DNA of 54,808 nucleotides from Paenibacillus alvei DSM 29 (GCF_000293805.1 NZ_AMBZ01000015.1:1-54808); one strand, 5' to 3'. Shown: positions 10,171-18,733, counted from the first letter of the stretch. Notes: generated by a model from the sequence alone, not told the origin. Numbers and translations are program-made.

Positions 10171-10923
10171 TTAAAAAAAGATCCGCGTTCCCGCTGTTAC
10201 TACGGGTTTCGGATCTTCGTTTTTGGATTGATTTTTCAATTTATACAGCTCACTCTGCATCGAATTCAGTTGTGCTTTGAGCTGCGTAATTTCATCATCT
10301 TTACTGCCGGTTGCTGCATTTGCTATAGATGTTGCAAATCCAATATCAATCGCTTTTTGAGCACTGAACCAAGTTTCAGCGTCCACCATGTTACGAATTT
10401 CTTCGCGGCTGATATTTGACTTAGTCATGTAGATATCAATGATGCCCTCTTCAAGTTCGTCCAGTACACCCGCTTCTTTTCGCATATCAGTCTTGGTTCC
10501 CCAGACAAATGAACTGGCTTCGTGGATCATCAACATAGATCCCAATCCCATGACTAATTCATCTGCAGCCATGGCAATGACAGATGCAGCAGAGCAAGCC
10601 CAACCGTCAACATTGATGGTTACTTTACCATCATGCTTCTTTAGACGATTGTAAATCGTGATTCCATCGAAAGCATCACCACCAGGACTATTCAAATTGA
10701 TAGTAATATCGCCATTAACAGTTTTCAGGGCATTATCAATGTCGGATGCTGACACTGAATCCTCCCACCATGAATCCCCTATGATACCGTAGATCGTGAA
10801 CTCAGTCGTATTAGTCGCATCGTTGCGGAACGACTCGAATTTACGTTCAATTTTTTGTAACTGCTCAAAATATGATTGATTTTTAAATGTCTTGAAGTAG
10901 TCCTGCTTTGTAATTCTACTCAT
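10171..10923 (-). CDS. ClpP-like prohead (head maturation) protease
   Basis: 250 aa from an ATG overlapping the portal stop; GGGGGTGA precedes it. The ClpP fold is visible: LNSPGGDAFDGITIYNRL (about 77-94), WACSAASVIAMAADE with Ser114 as likely nucleophile, and MLMIHEASS with His134. The C-terminal 50 residues are a charged extension. It cleaves the capsid delta-domain during head maturation. Gene order portal-protease-capsid is diagnostic of HK97-type phages. Confidence 0.88.
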   Translation of the reverse strand: MSRITKQDYFKTFKNQSYFEQLQKIERKFESFRNDATNTTEFTIYGIIGDSWWEDSVSASDIDNALKTVNGDITINLNSPGGDAFDGITIYNRLKKHDGKVTINVDGWACSAASVIAMAADELVMGLGSMLMIHEASSFVWGTKTDMRKEAGVLDELEEGIIDIYMTKSNISREEIRNMVDAETWFSAQKAIDIGFATSIANAATGSKDDEITQLKAQLNSMQSELYKLKNQSKNEDPKPVVTAGTRIFF

Positions 10924-12064
10924 TGTTCGTTTCACCCCCTTTCCCGGTTGTAGCAGCAGATTCATAATTTTTCGTCAGTACATACTCTTCCAATATCGGG
11001 TTGTCCACTGCTTCATCCCCTAACTTTTTACGAATTTCATTTCCGTTATAGGTTCCACTTGCACGTAATTTGTCTACTGCATTAGCCACTTCTAGTGGGT
11101 CCATTTCTGCGACCCCATAAACTTCAATTCTTTTTCCTTTCACATAGTCGGCTTTTTCAATGATTTTTGCGTTTAATTCATCCTTAATCTTTTTAATGAG
11201 TGGTCTTATACAAAACTTGATATACGCCTTAATTGCCGTTTCATATTCTGACATATCTCCGTGAATAAGAGAATTTGGTATGCCTAAAATATTGGCAACA
11301 TCATCTGTCAAATCGCGCTTTAACTTCCCGAGCTCTTCGACTGACTTCCCGTTATTTGATCCATCGTTGACCTCGTTATAATCAAAACCTTTCAACTTTG
11401 GCACAAGGGCTATTACATTCTTCTTAAATGATTTGAATAATCTGTCGATGAATTTTTGTAATTTCGTCTTCTGTTCATCATCAAGTGATTGCATCGAATC
11501 AATTGACACTGTACCTCGAATTTGATTGCTCAACTTCTGTGTTTCAATCATTCTAGTAAATAGATCCGAATAATCTTCGAATATACCGTCCATGAATAGG
11601 GACAGCTTTTCGTTGTTGTAGGTCATGTAAATGACTTCATTCATGTGAAAAATGCGTTTGAATGTGTAGTCTTTTACAGTCACGTTCCTAAAGATATCGG
11701 GATAGACCGCGTATTCTTCGCGTTCAAAACTATCTGCAATCAAGAGGTCGTTTGTATCGGATAGAACAACTAATACTTCGTTATCGTAAATTAAGCGATA
11801 TATGAACTGCTGCCAAAAATCTGCCGCGGATTGATCTGTGTTTGGGCGAACATTAAGTAAGTAATCCCAATCATCACGAATTCTTTTCTTATCCTCGATG
11901 ATTCTAAATTCACTCACGCTTATTGTTCTACCAATAAAATTAATACAGGTCTCAAGAGCCAGCTTCTTTAGGTATGATCGTGTTGAAGTGTCGTAAAATA
12001 GATCAAGGTCGAATAATGACTCTAGCTCACTATTCCGTTTAAAAACGCTATCAAGAAAGCCCAT
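10916..12064 (-). CDS. Portal protein, HK97 type
   Basis: 382 aa; ATG after GGGGGGAGAAACAG. Portal proteins form the dodecameric ring through which DNA enters and leaves the head. The sequence shows the family pattern: CINFIGRTISVSEF near residues 40-53, a DDWDYLLNVRPN segment, and PNSLIHGDMSEYETAIKAY in the C-terminal third. Followed by an overlapping protease gene. Confidence 0.88.
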   Translation of the reverse strand: MGFLDSVFKRNSELESLFDLDLFYDTSTRSYLKKLALETCINFIGRTISVSEFRIIEDKKRIRDDWDYLLNVRPNTDQSAADFWQQFIYRLIYDNEVLVVLSDTNDLLIADSFEREEYAVYPDIFRNVTVKDYTFKRIFHMNEVIYMTYNNEKLSLFMDGIFEDYSDLFTRMIETQKLSNQIRGTVSIDSMQSLDDEQKTKLQKFIDRLFKSFKKNVIALVPKLKGFDYNEVNDGSNNGKSVEELGKLKRDLTDDVANILGIPNSLIHGDMSEYETAIKAYIKFCIRPLIKKIKDELNAKIIEKADYVKGKRIEVYGVAEMDPLEVANAVDKLRASGTYNGNEIRKKLGDEAVDNPILEEYVLTKNYESAATTGKGGETNNE

Positions 12065-12082
12065 TCTGTTTCTCCCCCCCTT

Positions 12083-13758
12083 CTAAAAATCCAAGGAATC
12101 AAGTACGTCAAGTGAATCTGATACATCGCTTTCATTCAGTTCTTCAAATCGGTATAAGCCACACACCAGTGCTTGGAATCCGTCTGTCTTCCTTCTGATC
12201 GGCTCTTTTTTCCGTATACCTTGTTACCATCTTTTTTGATCGTCACCAGCACGTTATTGGTGTACCAGCGCATTAAAGGATTATCGCCCCATATAAACAT
12301 TCGCTTCGAAAAATACATTTCGATACGTGGGGCCAACAGTCCGTGTATAGCCTCTGGTCTTCGGATCACCTCGACCTCAAACCCTACCGCCTCAAGCATT
12401 GGCTTAAGCATTTCCATGCGATAGTTATCACCTATGATCTTTTTAATGTTATATTTCATTCGCATATCAACAAACCAATTCACTATGTGTTCAAAGTTGA
12501 TCATTTCCTCGTTTAAGACAGTTAGGAGCCCCTTGCTTTCCCATTCCTTGATAGGGGCAAATTTCTGCTTAGTCTCTACCTCTCGCATGGAATACCCGTA
12601 ATACTTATCTACGAACTCCTTGCGAGCGAATGAGTGAGTTATGAAGGGAACCTTGCCGTCGTACTTGAAGACAAGCCCCACAGATGCAAAATCTCGTATC
12701 TGCGCAAAATCTAAGCAGCCAATGCATTCATTGCCTTCGAGATTAGGCATTGCCTGGTTAGTCGCTTCGATCTCTTTCCACTTGGCTACGGAACGTTCCA
12801 AGTCTGTCAGAGGTAAGTTCATGCGCTTTGTCATAAACTCTTCTCGGTTAGACGGATCGTCCGCGAGGTCTTCGTATTCTTCCTTGACGGTGTCGAATAA
12901 CCCCTGTGCGTACTCATTTCTAGGCTCACTTAACATGGGATTGGCAAGTTCCCATAAGTCCGGATCATCTACTTCTTTTTCATCGTTGAGTTTGCAGATA
13001 AACGGGAATACCGAATTGACCCTAGCCTCGCCCTTGAGTACCTTCTTCGCTTTTTCCTTGAGCTTGTCTAGGAAACCATCTCGTACATAGCCATCTGTGC
13101 CAATGTAAAATTCACGTGGATTCTTCTTCTTACCTAATCCAGATATGTGTACTCGAACATCGACATTTGTTTCGAAATAGTGAATCTCGTCAAAAACAAC
13201 AGCCCCGTCACGGAGTCCGTCTTTTGTGTTTCCGTTTGAAGTGCGGAACTTAAAAATGCTATCCGTCTTTTTGGATAGCACTTGCATGGCTGTAGGTTTA
13301 AAGTGTTTTAGCAGCGTAGGTTCTCGTTTGATCGTCTTTGCCGCTTCTTCGACTGACGTTTTAGCCTGTTCTTCTGAATTGGCTATAACAGATATGTTGT
13401 ACTCACGGATACCATGTAACTCACTAATCAGAAAATGACATACAACTGTGATCAGCCCATTCTTACCGCCGCCGCGCCCCATCATCCACAGAAACTTTCT
13501 GTAAAACACTCTGCTGCTGTCCTTGAAAAATAAAAAAACGAAAGCTATCAAGAACTTTTGGAATGGTTGAAGTGGAAAATACCACTTTTCTGCAAACCGA
13601 ATGCAGTTCTCGATCATTTCGTTATCGAAAAATACGTCTGGACGCGATAAAACATCCCGCTCCAAATATTCAATTAATAGCTCTCGTTCCTCATTAAATT
13701 TTATCTTTCCAGCTCGGTAAAGAGCTATATATTCATCGACATATTTTTGACGGATCAT
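12083..13758 (-). CDS. terL: Terminase large subunit (frameshift near C-terminus in this sequence)
   Basis: The motor and nuclease for DNA packaging. Walker A GRGGGKNG at residues 94-101, Walker B VVFDE with D190/E191, and a likely nuclease aspartate D350 (CLDFAQIRD). As read, the frame ends at 12136 after an atypical tail. Adding one A at the short run at 12189-12190 restores a normal ending (TDGFQALVCGLYRFEEL) and carries the frame to a TAG at 12083-12085, giving about 558 aa and closing the gap to the portal gene. Start ATG overlaps the small subunit stop. Confidence 0.9.
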
Positions 13759-14084
13759 ATTAAATCACTTTTCGATCCATTCCCAGAAGCGCTGATTTCC
13801 ACTTTTGGCACATTCAAATTTAATGCGTCCAGTATCTTAATCATACGATCATTGGTCTTGTGTAAATCATTGATCGCTGGGTTCGATTTTGGCCCATGCA
13901 TTCCAGAAACCTTGATTCCATTCGCTTTGATATCGTCCAGTAATTCGTTTTTTAAATCCCACAATGACATATAATCGCTCACCATGTCCTTGAGGTAATC
14001 GGCATTTATGCCGTTTGCTTTCAATTGTTTTTTCAGTTCGTTCTCAATTTTCTTCCTTAATTTCCCCCTGTCAACAGCAGACAA
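13755..14084 (-). CDS. terS: Terminase small subunit, P27-like
   Basis: 109 aa, TTG start after GGGGGAGATTTGG. Contains LKANGINADYLKDMVSDYMS and a C-terminal helix with MHGPKSNPAINDLHKTNDRM (about 63-82), typical of P27-family small terminases that recognise the packaging site. ATGA overlap with terL. The nearby HNH gene suggests cos-type packaging. Confidence 0.85.
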   Translation of the reverse strand: MSAVDRGKLRKKIENELKKQLKANGINADYLKDMVSDYMSLWDLKNELLDDIKANGIKVSGMHGPKSNPAINDLHKTNDRMIKILDALNLNVPKVEISASGNGSKSDLI

Positions 14085-14189
14085 CCAAATCTCCCCCTTT
14101 CATCAAAATTTACATTTATCCCCAATTCTTTATACGCACGAAAAAATCGAAAAAACTCGACAAAACACTCCCATCTCCGGTGCCCTAGG

Positions 14190-14351
14190 CTAGAGATTTT
14201 GCAAAACTTTTGACCGGGGGGGTGTTGCTGGTCTAACGCTTGTCGGCCCACCGCATTTAGGACACTTCAATCCATCACGAACCTTGTTCGTTGTCTCTTC
14301 GAATTCACAAGATTCATCGAGGCAATAGTATGTCAATCGTTTACTCTTCAT
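14190..14351 (-). CDS. Small zinc-ribbon protein
   Basis: 53 aa, ATG after GAAGGAGGTCGGAGTAG. Two cysteine pairs (CLDESC near residue 10 and CPKCGG near 30) suggest one zinc ribbon. It sits between the HNH and small terminase genes, where phages often keep small DNA-binding or packaging helper proteins. The C-terminal tail passes through a C7 run, so the last residues may be misread. Function unknown. Confidence 0.6.
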   Translation of the reverse strand: MKSKRLTYYCLDESCEFEETTNKVRDGLKCPKCGGPTSVRPATPPRSKVLQNL

Positions 14352-14366
14352 CTACTCCGACCTCCT

Positions 14367-14705
14367 TCACCATTTTTCATCATGCTGCCACTTGTTAATG
14401 TTCTTCTCGAACACGCGACCATGCTCTTTGTTATGGCAAGCTACGCACACTGTCTCTAGGTTGTCTATATCAAGAGCTAACTCTGGATGATGTTCTAGTT
14501 CCTTTATGTGATGGACAACCAACTGTATCTTCTTTCGCTTGGCGCTCTCGCTATACTCATTCGTATCAATACTGACATAGCCATTGCGCTTACATTCCTG
14601 GCACTCGAAATTGTCGCGCTTCTTAACCTCTTCTCTCATCTGTTTCCAATCTTGGCTGTCATAGAACTTCCGTTTCTGTTCGATTGTTTTGTATTCTTTC
14701 ATCAT
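14367..14705 (-). CDS. HNH endonuclease next to terminase
   Basis: About 112 aa from the ATG at 14705; the frame extends to a TTG at 14783, but that would overlap the upstream gene by 74 bp. Motifs: RKFYDSQDWKQMR, CQECK, LVVHHIKELEHHPELALD (HH catalytic pair), NLETVC and CHNKEH. HNH proteins adjacent to terminase genes help cut cos sites during packaging (as HK97 gp74), which is the likely role. Confidence 0.85.
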   Translation of the reverse strand: MMKEYKTIEQKRKFYDSQDWKQMREEVKKRDNFECQECKRNGYVSIDTNEYSESAKRKKIQLVVHHIKELEHHPELALDIDNLETVCVACHNKEHGRVFEKNINKWQHDEKW

Positions 14706-14709
14706 CTGT

Positions 14710-14979
14710 TTAGCCAAGAGCTGCGAATACCTTATGTAGTTCCGCTGCCATAGCCTCTCCCATGACTCGTCCAGCTTCTTCAAGGTTCTTTCTAACCATA
14801 GACAGATTTACTCTCACTTCATCGTCGAGAATGTCGCATGCATCTACCGGTATGTTTACCTGGTAAACAGCATCCTTTGTCTTAATGTTAGAAGCAATCA
14901 TCGTTGAACCGCCTTGCTTGGCATTAGTCAATTCCTTTCGCGATACAAACAATGTCATATTCAATCCTGTTACTTGCAT
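14710..14979 (-). CDS. Hypothetical phage protein
   Basis: 89 aa, ATG at 14979 with a strong GAGGAGG ribosome-binding site. Contains VYQVNIPVDACDILDDEVRV and a C-terminal helix ending AAELHKVFAAL. Not recognised. It is the second or third gene of the late operon, upstream of HNH. Confidence 0.55.
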   Translation of the reverse strand: MQVTGLNMTLFVSRKELTNAKQGGSTMIASNIKTKDAVYQVNIPVDACDILDDEVRVNLSMVRKNLEEAGRVMGEAMAAELHKVFAALG

Positions 14980-15049
14980 TTGTTATCCTCCTCGTATTGA
15001 TTCTTGACTTCCTTATCAGATGGAAGTTTGTTTGTTTAATTTAAAGCGC

Positions 15050-15478
15050 CTAGTTACGAACCTCCATAACTGGAAGTCCTGCATCTTTGAGACATTCCCA
15101 AATACTAAGGAAGAAGCGATTAAACCATCTATGGTATTGGGTTCCGTATTCTCCATCATGAAGTTTATCAATATCCTTGATTCTTATTGGCCCACCTTGA
15201 TAAGTAAGCGCAAGCTTGATGCAGTAAGCAGTGGTTCTGCCGCTCACTCTTCCGAACTTGTTATATGCCCCCGTTATCAAATACTCTCGTTGCCACTGGT
15301 GAAGTTCAAAACCTAGCGCCCTTTCGATGATTGGAATTGTCGCCCCCCAATCTACTTCCTTATCTTTCAATAACCCGTGATATGTTCCGTGATGATGATT
15401 CGGACTGCAGCAATACTCTTTTCCGTTATTCCTCTTAATACCTTCGTAATTATGACCGCATACTGGACAGTGTTTCAT
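15050..15478 (-). CDS. Hypothetical protein with N-terminal zinc finger
   Basis: 142 aa. Begins CPVCGHNY and has CCSPNHHHGTYHG near residue 23, suggesting a Cys/His metal site; the rest (FELHQWQREYLITGAYNKFG, RVSGRTTAYCIKLAL) is helical. First residues overlap the end of the upstream zinc-ribbon gene (ATGA). Proteins like this are common beside phage HNH/terminase genes; function unknown. Confidence 0.55.
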   Translation of the reverse strand: MKHCPVCGHNYEGIKRNNGKEYCCSPNHHHGTYHGLLKDKEVDWGATIPIIERALGFELHQWQREYLITGAYNKFGRVSGRTTAYCIKLALTYQGGPIRIKDIDKLHDGEYGTQYHRWFNRFFLSIWECLKDAGLPVMEVRN

Positions 15479-15786
15479 GCTTCGCCCTCAATCCTTTCCC
15501 GTAGCTCGTCCATACGTGCTTTGATTTTTGCCTGTTCCTTTGCCTCCATCCGTTCCACAGCACGGTGATCTGCACTCGGATTCGCGAACTGCCGCTGTAT
15601 GTTCCTGACCTTTTGCTGCAATTTCTTTACTTCGTCGTCCGAATAGAATGCAACATACTCCTTACCGCAGTGCGTACATGTGAGATATATCTTCTCTATC
15701 CCGTTTCCCATATCGGCCTGCTTGAAATCTGTTGCAATGAATTGTTCACCACACCCAGCGTCACACGTTGCTGTTATACCGTTCAT
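15475..15786 (-). CDS. Zinc-ribbon/coiled-coil hypothetical protein
   Basis: 103 aa. CDAGC near residue 8 and CTHCGKEY near residue 37 form a likely zinc ribbon, followed by a charged helix of about 55 residues. It is the first gene after the terminators and conserved RNA element, so it would be the first product of the late operon. Function unknown. Confidence 0.55.
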   Translation of the reverse strand: MNGITATCDAGCGEQFIATDFKQADMGNGIEKIYLTCTHCGKEYVAFYSDDEVKKLQQKVRNIQRQFANPSADHRAVERMEAKEQAKIKARMDELRERIEGEA

Positions 15787-15804
15787 ATCCTCACCCTTTC
15801 AGAC

Positions 15805-15833
15805 ATAATAAAAAGCCGCTCGTTAGAGCGACT
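15805..15833 (-). terminator. Intrinsic terminator upstream of late operon
   Basis: Minus strand GTCGCTC-TAAC-GAGCGGC followed by TTTTTATTA. It lies between the conserved RNA element and the first late gene, so late transcripts starting upstream would have to read through it. Confidence 0.75.
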
Positions 15834-15900
15834 TGTAATAAAGTGCAAATTTATTGGATGTTATCCCGTGGTTTTATTCCATCCATCAGGATATTAGTGC

Positions 15901-15931
15901 AAATAAAAGTACCGCCCCCTAAGGAGCGGCT
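15901..15931 (-). terminator. Intrinsic terminator ending the conserved RNA element (prophage 1)
   Basis: Minus strand GCCGCTCC-TTAG-GGGGCGGT then ACTTTTATTT. The same hairpin, with compensating sequence differences, follows the element in prophage 2 at an almost identical distance (30 versus 31 nt). Confidence 0.75.
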
Positions 15932-15961
15932 ATGGAGGAAGGTTATAAATAACAAGTTAAT

Positions 15962-16065
15962 TAGACGCTGCGCGGTTTCCACCGGAAGTGTACGGTATAT
16001 CGCTACATTCTGCGTCCGTACCCGGAGTTGTTACCCGCGCGTCATCGTGTTTCCCTTTGCGTCTA
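15962..16065 (-). ncRNA. Conserved nested-stem RNA element, late-control region (prophage 1)
   Basis: Reading the minus strand, an outer stem TAGACGC/GCGTCTA encloses GCGCGG/CCGCGC, a short CCGG/CCGG pairing and a distal GTACGG/CCGTAC hairpin. The distal side CCGGTGGAAACCGCGC is identical in prophage 2 (52758-52836) while the loops differ in length. It has no coding frame of note. A TAATAT -10-like box lies just before the 5' end, so the element would form at the start of a transcript that next meets a terminator. It is named ncRNA on structure and conservation only. Confidence 0.6.
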
Positions 16066-16097
16066 TATTACTATCTTACATTGGTTTTTCCTAATGA

Positions 16098-16126
16098 CCT
16101 GCAAGAATCCTGCAAAAAGTCTGCAA
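16098..16126 (-). repeat. Three 11-bp-spaced TTGCAG repeats upstream of late-control element
   Basis: On the minus strand TTGCAG occurs three times at exact 11-bp spacing (plus-strand CTGCAA at 16099, 16110 and 16121). They lie between the ArpU stop and the TAATAT box of the RNA element, on one DNA face, as expected for an activator binding site. That ArpU binds them is inference. Confidence 0.45.
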
Positions 16127-16131
16127 CGTTT

Positions 16132-16593
16132 TTATCCGCAATCTTTAGATTTTGTCGGCTTGTCCTCTTCGAATGCCTCTAGCCTTAGCGCAAAAGCTAA
16201 CCTGTACATTGCTTTGGACTTGGCATAATAATAGGTTCGTTCCGACATGTAAAGATCCGTATATACGCTAACATCCGTTACATACTCGTCATCCAGGTAT
16301 CTTTTTTCTATGATGAGACGCTGCCGCCTAGCCAGTCGCCCGACTGCACGCATAGTCTGTTCATACTCTCTTTGTATCTCTTCTTCGCGGTCTACGTTAT
16401 GCATGGCTATATCTGCGGTCTGGTCTGAGGTAACATTGGTATTGCTTCGCGGCATGTCGCTGTATACTGCCGTTACCTTTGCCTCGCGCCGTATGAAACC
16501 GAATCGTTTGTATAGTCTCGCTGATTCCAACCGTTCCTCAACGCGCCGCCATGTCTCCTTCTCATCCAGTTTGAACATTGAGAGTTGTCCCAT
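16132..16593 (-). CDS. ArpU-type late transcription regulator
   Basis: 153 aa from ATG at 16593, seven bases after GGAGGGATGAGA; the longer upstream frame overlaps the previous gene and is rejected. Sequence begins MGQLSMFKLDEKETWRRVE and ends with a sigma-like helix-turn-helix (LIIEKRYLDDE ... MSERTYYYAKSKAMYRLAFAL), the plan of ArpU/RinA-like regulators that switch on packaging and structural genes. It is the last gene of the early operon and directly precedes the conserved RNA element. Confidence 0.8.
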   Translation of the reverse strand: MGQLSMFKLDEKETWRRVEERLESARLYKRFGFIRREAKVTAVYSDMPRSNTNVTSDQTADIAMHNVDREEEIQREYEQTMRAVGRLARRQRLIIEKRYLDDEYVTDVSVYTDLYMSERTYYYAKSKAMYRLAFALRLEAFEEDKPTKSKDCG

Positions 16594-16595
16594 TC

Positions 16596-16826
16596 TCATC
16601 CCTCCAATAGCTCGTATAAGTCCATCTGGCCATCCTCTGATATATAATCCGATGCATCTATGACATAACCGCGTAGCAGCCAAGCAGGTTCTACTTCTCT
16701 TGAATCTTCCGCCACGCATTTAATCGGCTGCCCAGCTACGCGCTGCTGCCCTTTATACCGGTTGTCCCATGTTTCGGCTGCTCTATCCGTCCATACCCAA
16801 TGTGTCTTAGCAGTTATTTTGTTCAT
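16596..16826 (-). CDS. Conserved early phage protein (paralogue in prophage 2)
   Basis: 76 aa, coupled to its neighbours by short overlaps. It has a near-identical counterpart in prophage 2 (53353-53580): ITAKTHWVW, ETWDNRYKG and the last 30 residues are shared. Both copies precede an ArpU gene. No known domain recognised. The tight conservation with a variable middle suggests a required early function. Confidence 0.6.
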   Translation of the reverse strand: MNKITAKTHWVWTDRAAETWDNRYKGQQRVAGQPIKCVAEDSREVEPAWLLRGYVIDASDYISEDGQMDLYELLEG

Positions 16827-17224
16827 AGCTTGTCAGCTCCAACGTTTCTGAGTTTGTCCGCTATTCGGTCGGCATCTTCTTTATTTCCACGCATAGCTAA
16901 CGTGCCTATGGCATCAAGGATGATGTCTTTCACTTCGTCCGCTCGTTTCTTCTCGGCTCCACACTCTTCCCGGAGCTTCAAAAAGTTGGCCTTTAGCGCG
17001 TGGTAATCGCAGTTGATCCGTGCCAGTTGTTCTTTCAGTTCGTCGTAACATTCCGCCTTGATACGATACTGCTGTAGCCAGTAACCAAGGCGTTCCTCCT
17101 CCCTTTCCGCCGATAGATATATGACACCTGGTTCCCGGCTACGTAGTGTTTCAAGCTCCAAATTCTTAACAAGCATCCAATCATCTTGCCAGTCTCTTGC
17201 TGGTTGCTGTGTTGTTTCAGGCAT
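16823..17224 (-). CDS. Coiled-coil early phage protein
   Basis: About 133 aa from the ATG at 17224 (MPETTQQ), which follows AAGGAGATAGTAAGG; an earlier ATG lacks a ribosome-binding site. Residues ERLGYWLQQYRIKAECYD and LKEQ match the prophage 2 gene at 53577-53916. The centre is a long coiled coil. Function unknown. Confidence 0.6.
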   Translation of the reverse strand: MPETTQQPARDWQDDWMLVKNLELETLRSREPGVIYLSAEREEERLGYWLQQYRIKAECYDELKEQLARINCDYHALKANFLKLREECGAEKKRADEVKDIILDAIGTLAMRGNKEDADRIADKLRNVGADKL

Positions 17225-17351
17225 CCTTACTATCTCCTTCCCGTCCGTGATAGTGTTTATGTTCATGCTTATTGATTGTTACGAAATTGAATCCATGTGC
17301 CAGGAATGCCAATCCTACGAATACCAACGGCCATTCTAGCCAGTCATACAT
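17217..17351 (-). CDS. Small single-pass membrane protein
   Basis: 44 aa, ATG after AAGGAGAAGGGGCAC and overlapping the YopX gene stop. One hydrophobic segment (WPLVFVGLAFLAHGF) then a His/Lys-rich tail. The final codons read GDSKDA because they contain the ribosome-binding site and start of the next gene; the zinc-ribbon gene at 53909-54043 ends with the same residues. Confidence 0.6.
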   Translation of the reverse strand: MYDWLEWPLVFVGLAFLAHGFNFVTINKHEHKHYHGREGDSKDA

Positions 17352-17760
17352 GTGCCCCTTCTCCTTTCAGCAGGTGAGGGTGTTCGTATATGTTGCCTAT
17401 AACTTCACTTAATGGATTTACATCGAATCCAGTCCAACCACCGTTTCCTGCATTACATTTGTATAATCCAAATGGCACAGCCTTGAATTTTGCTTGTCGC
17501 GAATCGTAGCAGATAATGGTGACTTCCCCTCTTGTTCTTGCTCCGCTGGGGAAGATATCACCCTCATATATCTCCTGCCCATTGCGGTCATGCAGCCCTG
17601 TGAATTGCATCAACTTCATTTCATCATCCGAATTGCCCCGGACGTAAAATCCCCATAGCGGACTGAAGGCTGCTACCTTTCCGTTCGGATCAAGAAACAC
17701 CTCATAATCCATCTGCTCTTTGAAAACGTCCCACGCTCTGAACTTGATTTGTCTACTCAT
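17344..17760 (-). CDS. YopX-family protein
   Basis: 138 aa. Shows the YopX fold signature: IKFRAWD at residues 5-11, MQFTGLHDRNGQEIYEGDI in the middle (about 51-69) and VIGNIYEHPHLL at the end. YopX proteins are common early genes of Firmicute phages; their biochemical role is not established. Part of the coupled small-gene operon. Confidence 0.9.
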   Translation of the reverse strand: MSRQIKFRAWDVFKEQMDYEVFLDPNGKVAAFSPLWGFYVRGNSDDEMKLMQFTGLHDRNGQEIYEGDIFPSGARTRGEVTIICYDSRQAKFKAVPFGLYKCNAGNGGWTGFDVNPLSEVIGNIYEHPHLLKGEGAHV

Positions 17761-17763
17761 CCC

Positions 17764-18027
17764 CTAACCCTCACCTTCCGAATATTCTCCTAGTAGATTG
17801 GTTTCAAAGTTCATGAAGCTTCGTTCTGCAGCCTTTCTAATCGTTTTATCTTCGTAATCTACTTCAAAATGCGTTCCGCTCAGATTGAGTTGCTTGGCAT
17901 AAGCGAATATTTCTATTTCATCCACAAGGACGATAGCTCCGTCAGATTCACGTTGATAGAAGAATCGTTGTTCCGGTTCAAGTTTGATTGTGATCTCATC
18001 AAATGATGGTTTAATCTGTTTACTCAT
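17764..18027 (-). CDS. Hypothetical early phage protein
   Basis: 87 aa. Starts MSKQIKPSFDEITIKLEPEQ and contains a beta-rich middle (GAIVLVDEIEIFAYAKQL). No cysteines or membrane segments. Its start overlaps the previous gene at a GGGGATGAGTAA-type junction. Not recognised. Confidence 0.5.
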   Translation of the reverse strand: MSKQIKPSFDEITIKLEPEQRFFYQRESDGAIVLVDEIEIFAYAKQLNLSGTHFEVDYEDKTIRKAAERSFMNFETNLLGEYSEGEG

Positions 18028-18212
18028 CCCCTACCACCTTCCAATTCGCTCATCTTGTCATACCACCAACTCTTTACTTTCCTGTTTAGTGCCCTTTGTT
18101 GTTGTGCGTCTATTGCTCCATGTTCCTTCATCTGCTTTATAGCCAGCAGCCAATAATCTGAGTAATTGCCGATTACTTCACTGTTTTTATAGAGATTATT
18201 ACTCATCACCAT
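18024..18212 (-). CDS. Small hypothetical early protein
   Basis: 62 aa, helical and basic, with a predicted start of GTG/ATG overlapping the upstream gene. Contains YSDYWLLAIKQMKEHGAI and KSWWYDKMSEL. Function unknown. It ends GGRG, where the last codons form the ribosome-binding site of the next gene. Confidence 0.5.
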   Translation of the reverse strand: MVMSNNLYKNSEVIGNYSDYWLLAIKQMKEHGAIDAQQQRALNRKVKSWWYDKMSELEGGRG

Positions 18213-18507
18213 ACCTCCCCATTATTTGTGCGACCGCCATAGGTCGAGGCCGTCTGACGTGGTTTTTCTGGACATATTCGTGTAGCTTCTGACATGATGG
18301 ACAGTACTCATATCCGCCTGTTTGAAGTGATGCACATTCTTTGCACATCTCGTTATCGCAAGTCTCGTAATAGCTTCCGATCATATGCCCTTTTTCATCT
18401 TTGACAGTTGTCCAAGCTGTTCCTATCACGAAGTCACATAATTGTGTTGAATCATTCTTTTTACAAAAAGGACATGGGTGTTTCGGCATTTTTACAACGT
18501 TACTCAT
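18199..18507 (-). CDS. Early protein with several zinc-binding cysteine pairs
   Basis: 102 aa. CPFCKK near residue 12, CDNEMCKEC in the middle and CPSCQKL near 69 suggest two zinc knuckles or ribbons. It may bind nucleic acid, but there is no direct evidence. Translationally coupled at both ends. Confidence 0.55.
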   Translation of the reverse strand: MSNVVKMPKHPCPFCKKNDSTQLCDFVIGTAWTTVKDEKGHMIGSYYETCDNEMCKECASLQTGGYEYCPSCQKLHEYVQKNHVRRPRPMAVAQIMGRYGDE

Positions 18508-18733
18508 CCCCTGTACCTCCTGACTGGATGATTTCCTTTTTCAAATAGATCATTTGCCGCGTTACAAGGCTCTTTACATCCACTTCCCAATAGCAACATG
18601 TCTCTGTACCGTCATCACACAAAGGCAATCTCAATTCCAGATTCGATTGCTCATACACCTTGTAGCGAGTGGTTTTCTTTCCACATAACATGCACGGTTT
18701 AGATTCACTCGATGAGCTATACCATACTTTCAT
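18500..18733 (-). CDS. Early protein with a CxxC motif
   Basis: 77 aa. CMLCGKKTTRYKVYE near residue 17 and CDDGTETCCYWEVDV near 50 could hold one zinc. It ends GGTGDE at a junction also seen at the end of the prophage 2 gene 54036-54452. Function unknown. Confidence 0.5.
   Translation of the reverse strand: MKVWYSSSSESKPCMLCGKKTTRYKVYEQSNLELRLPLCDDGTETCCYWEVDVKSLVTRQMIYLKKEIIQSGGTGDE

Noticed and set aside
12641..13090. Plus-strand open frame (149 aa) opposite terL of prophage 1
   Set aside because: Serine-rich translation of the reverse strand of a conserved gene; no start signal.
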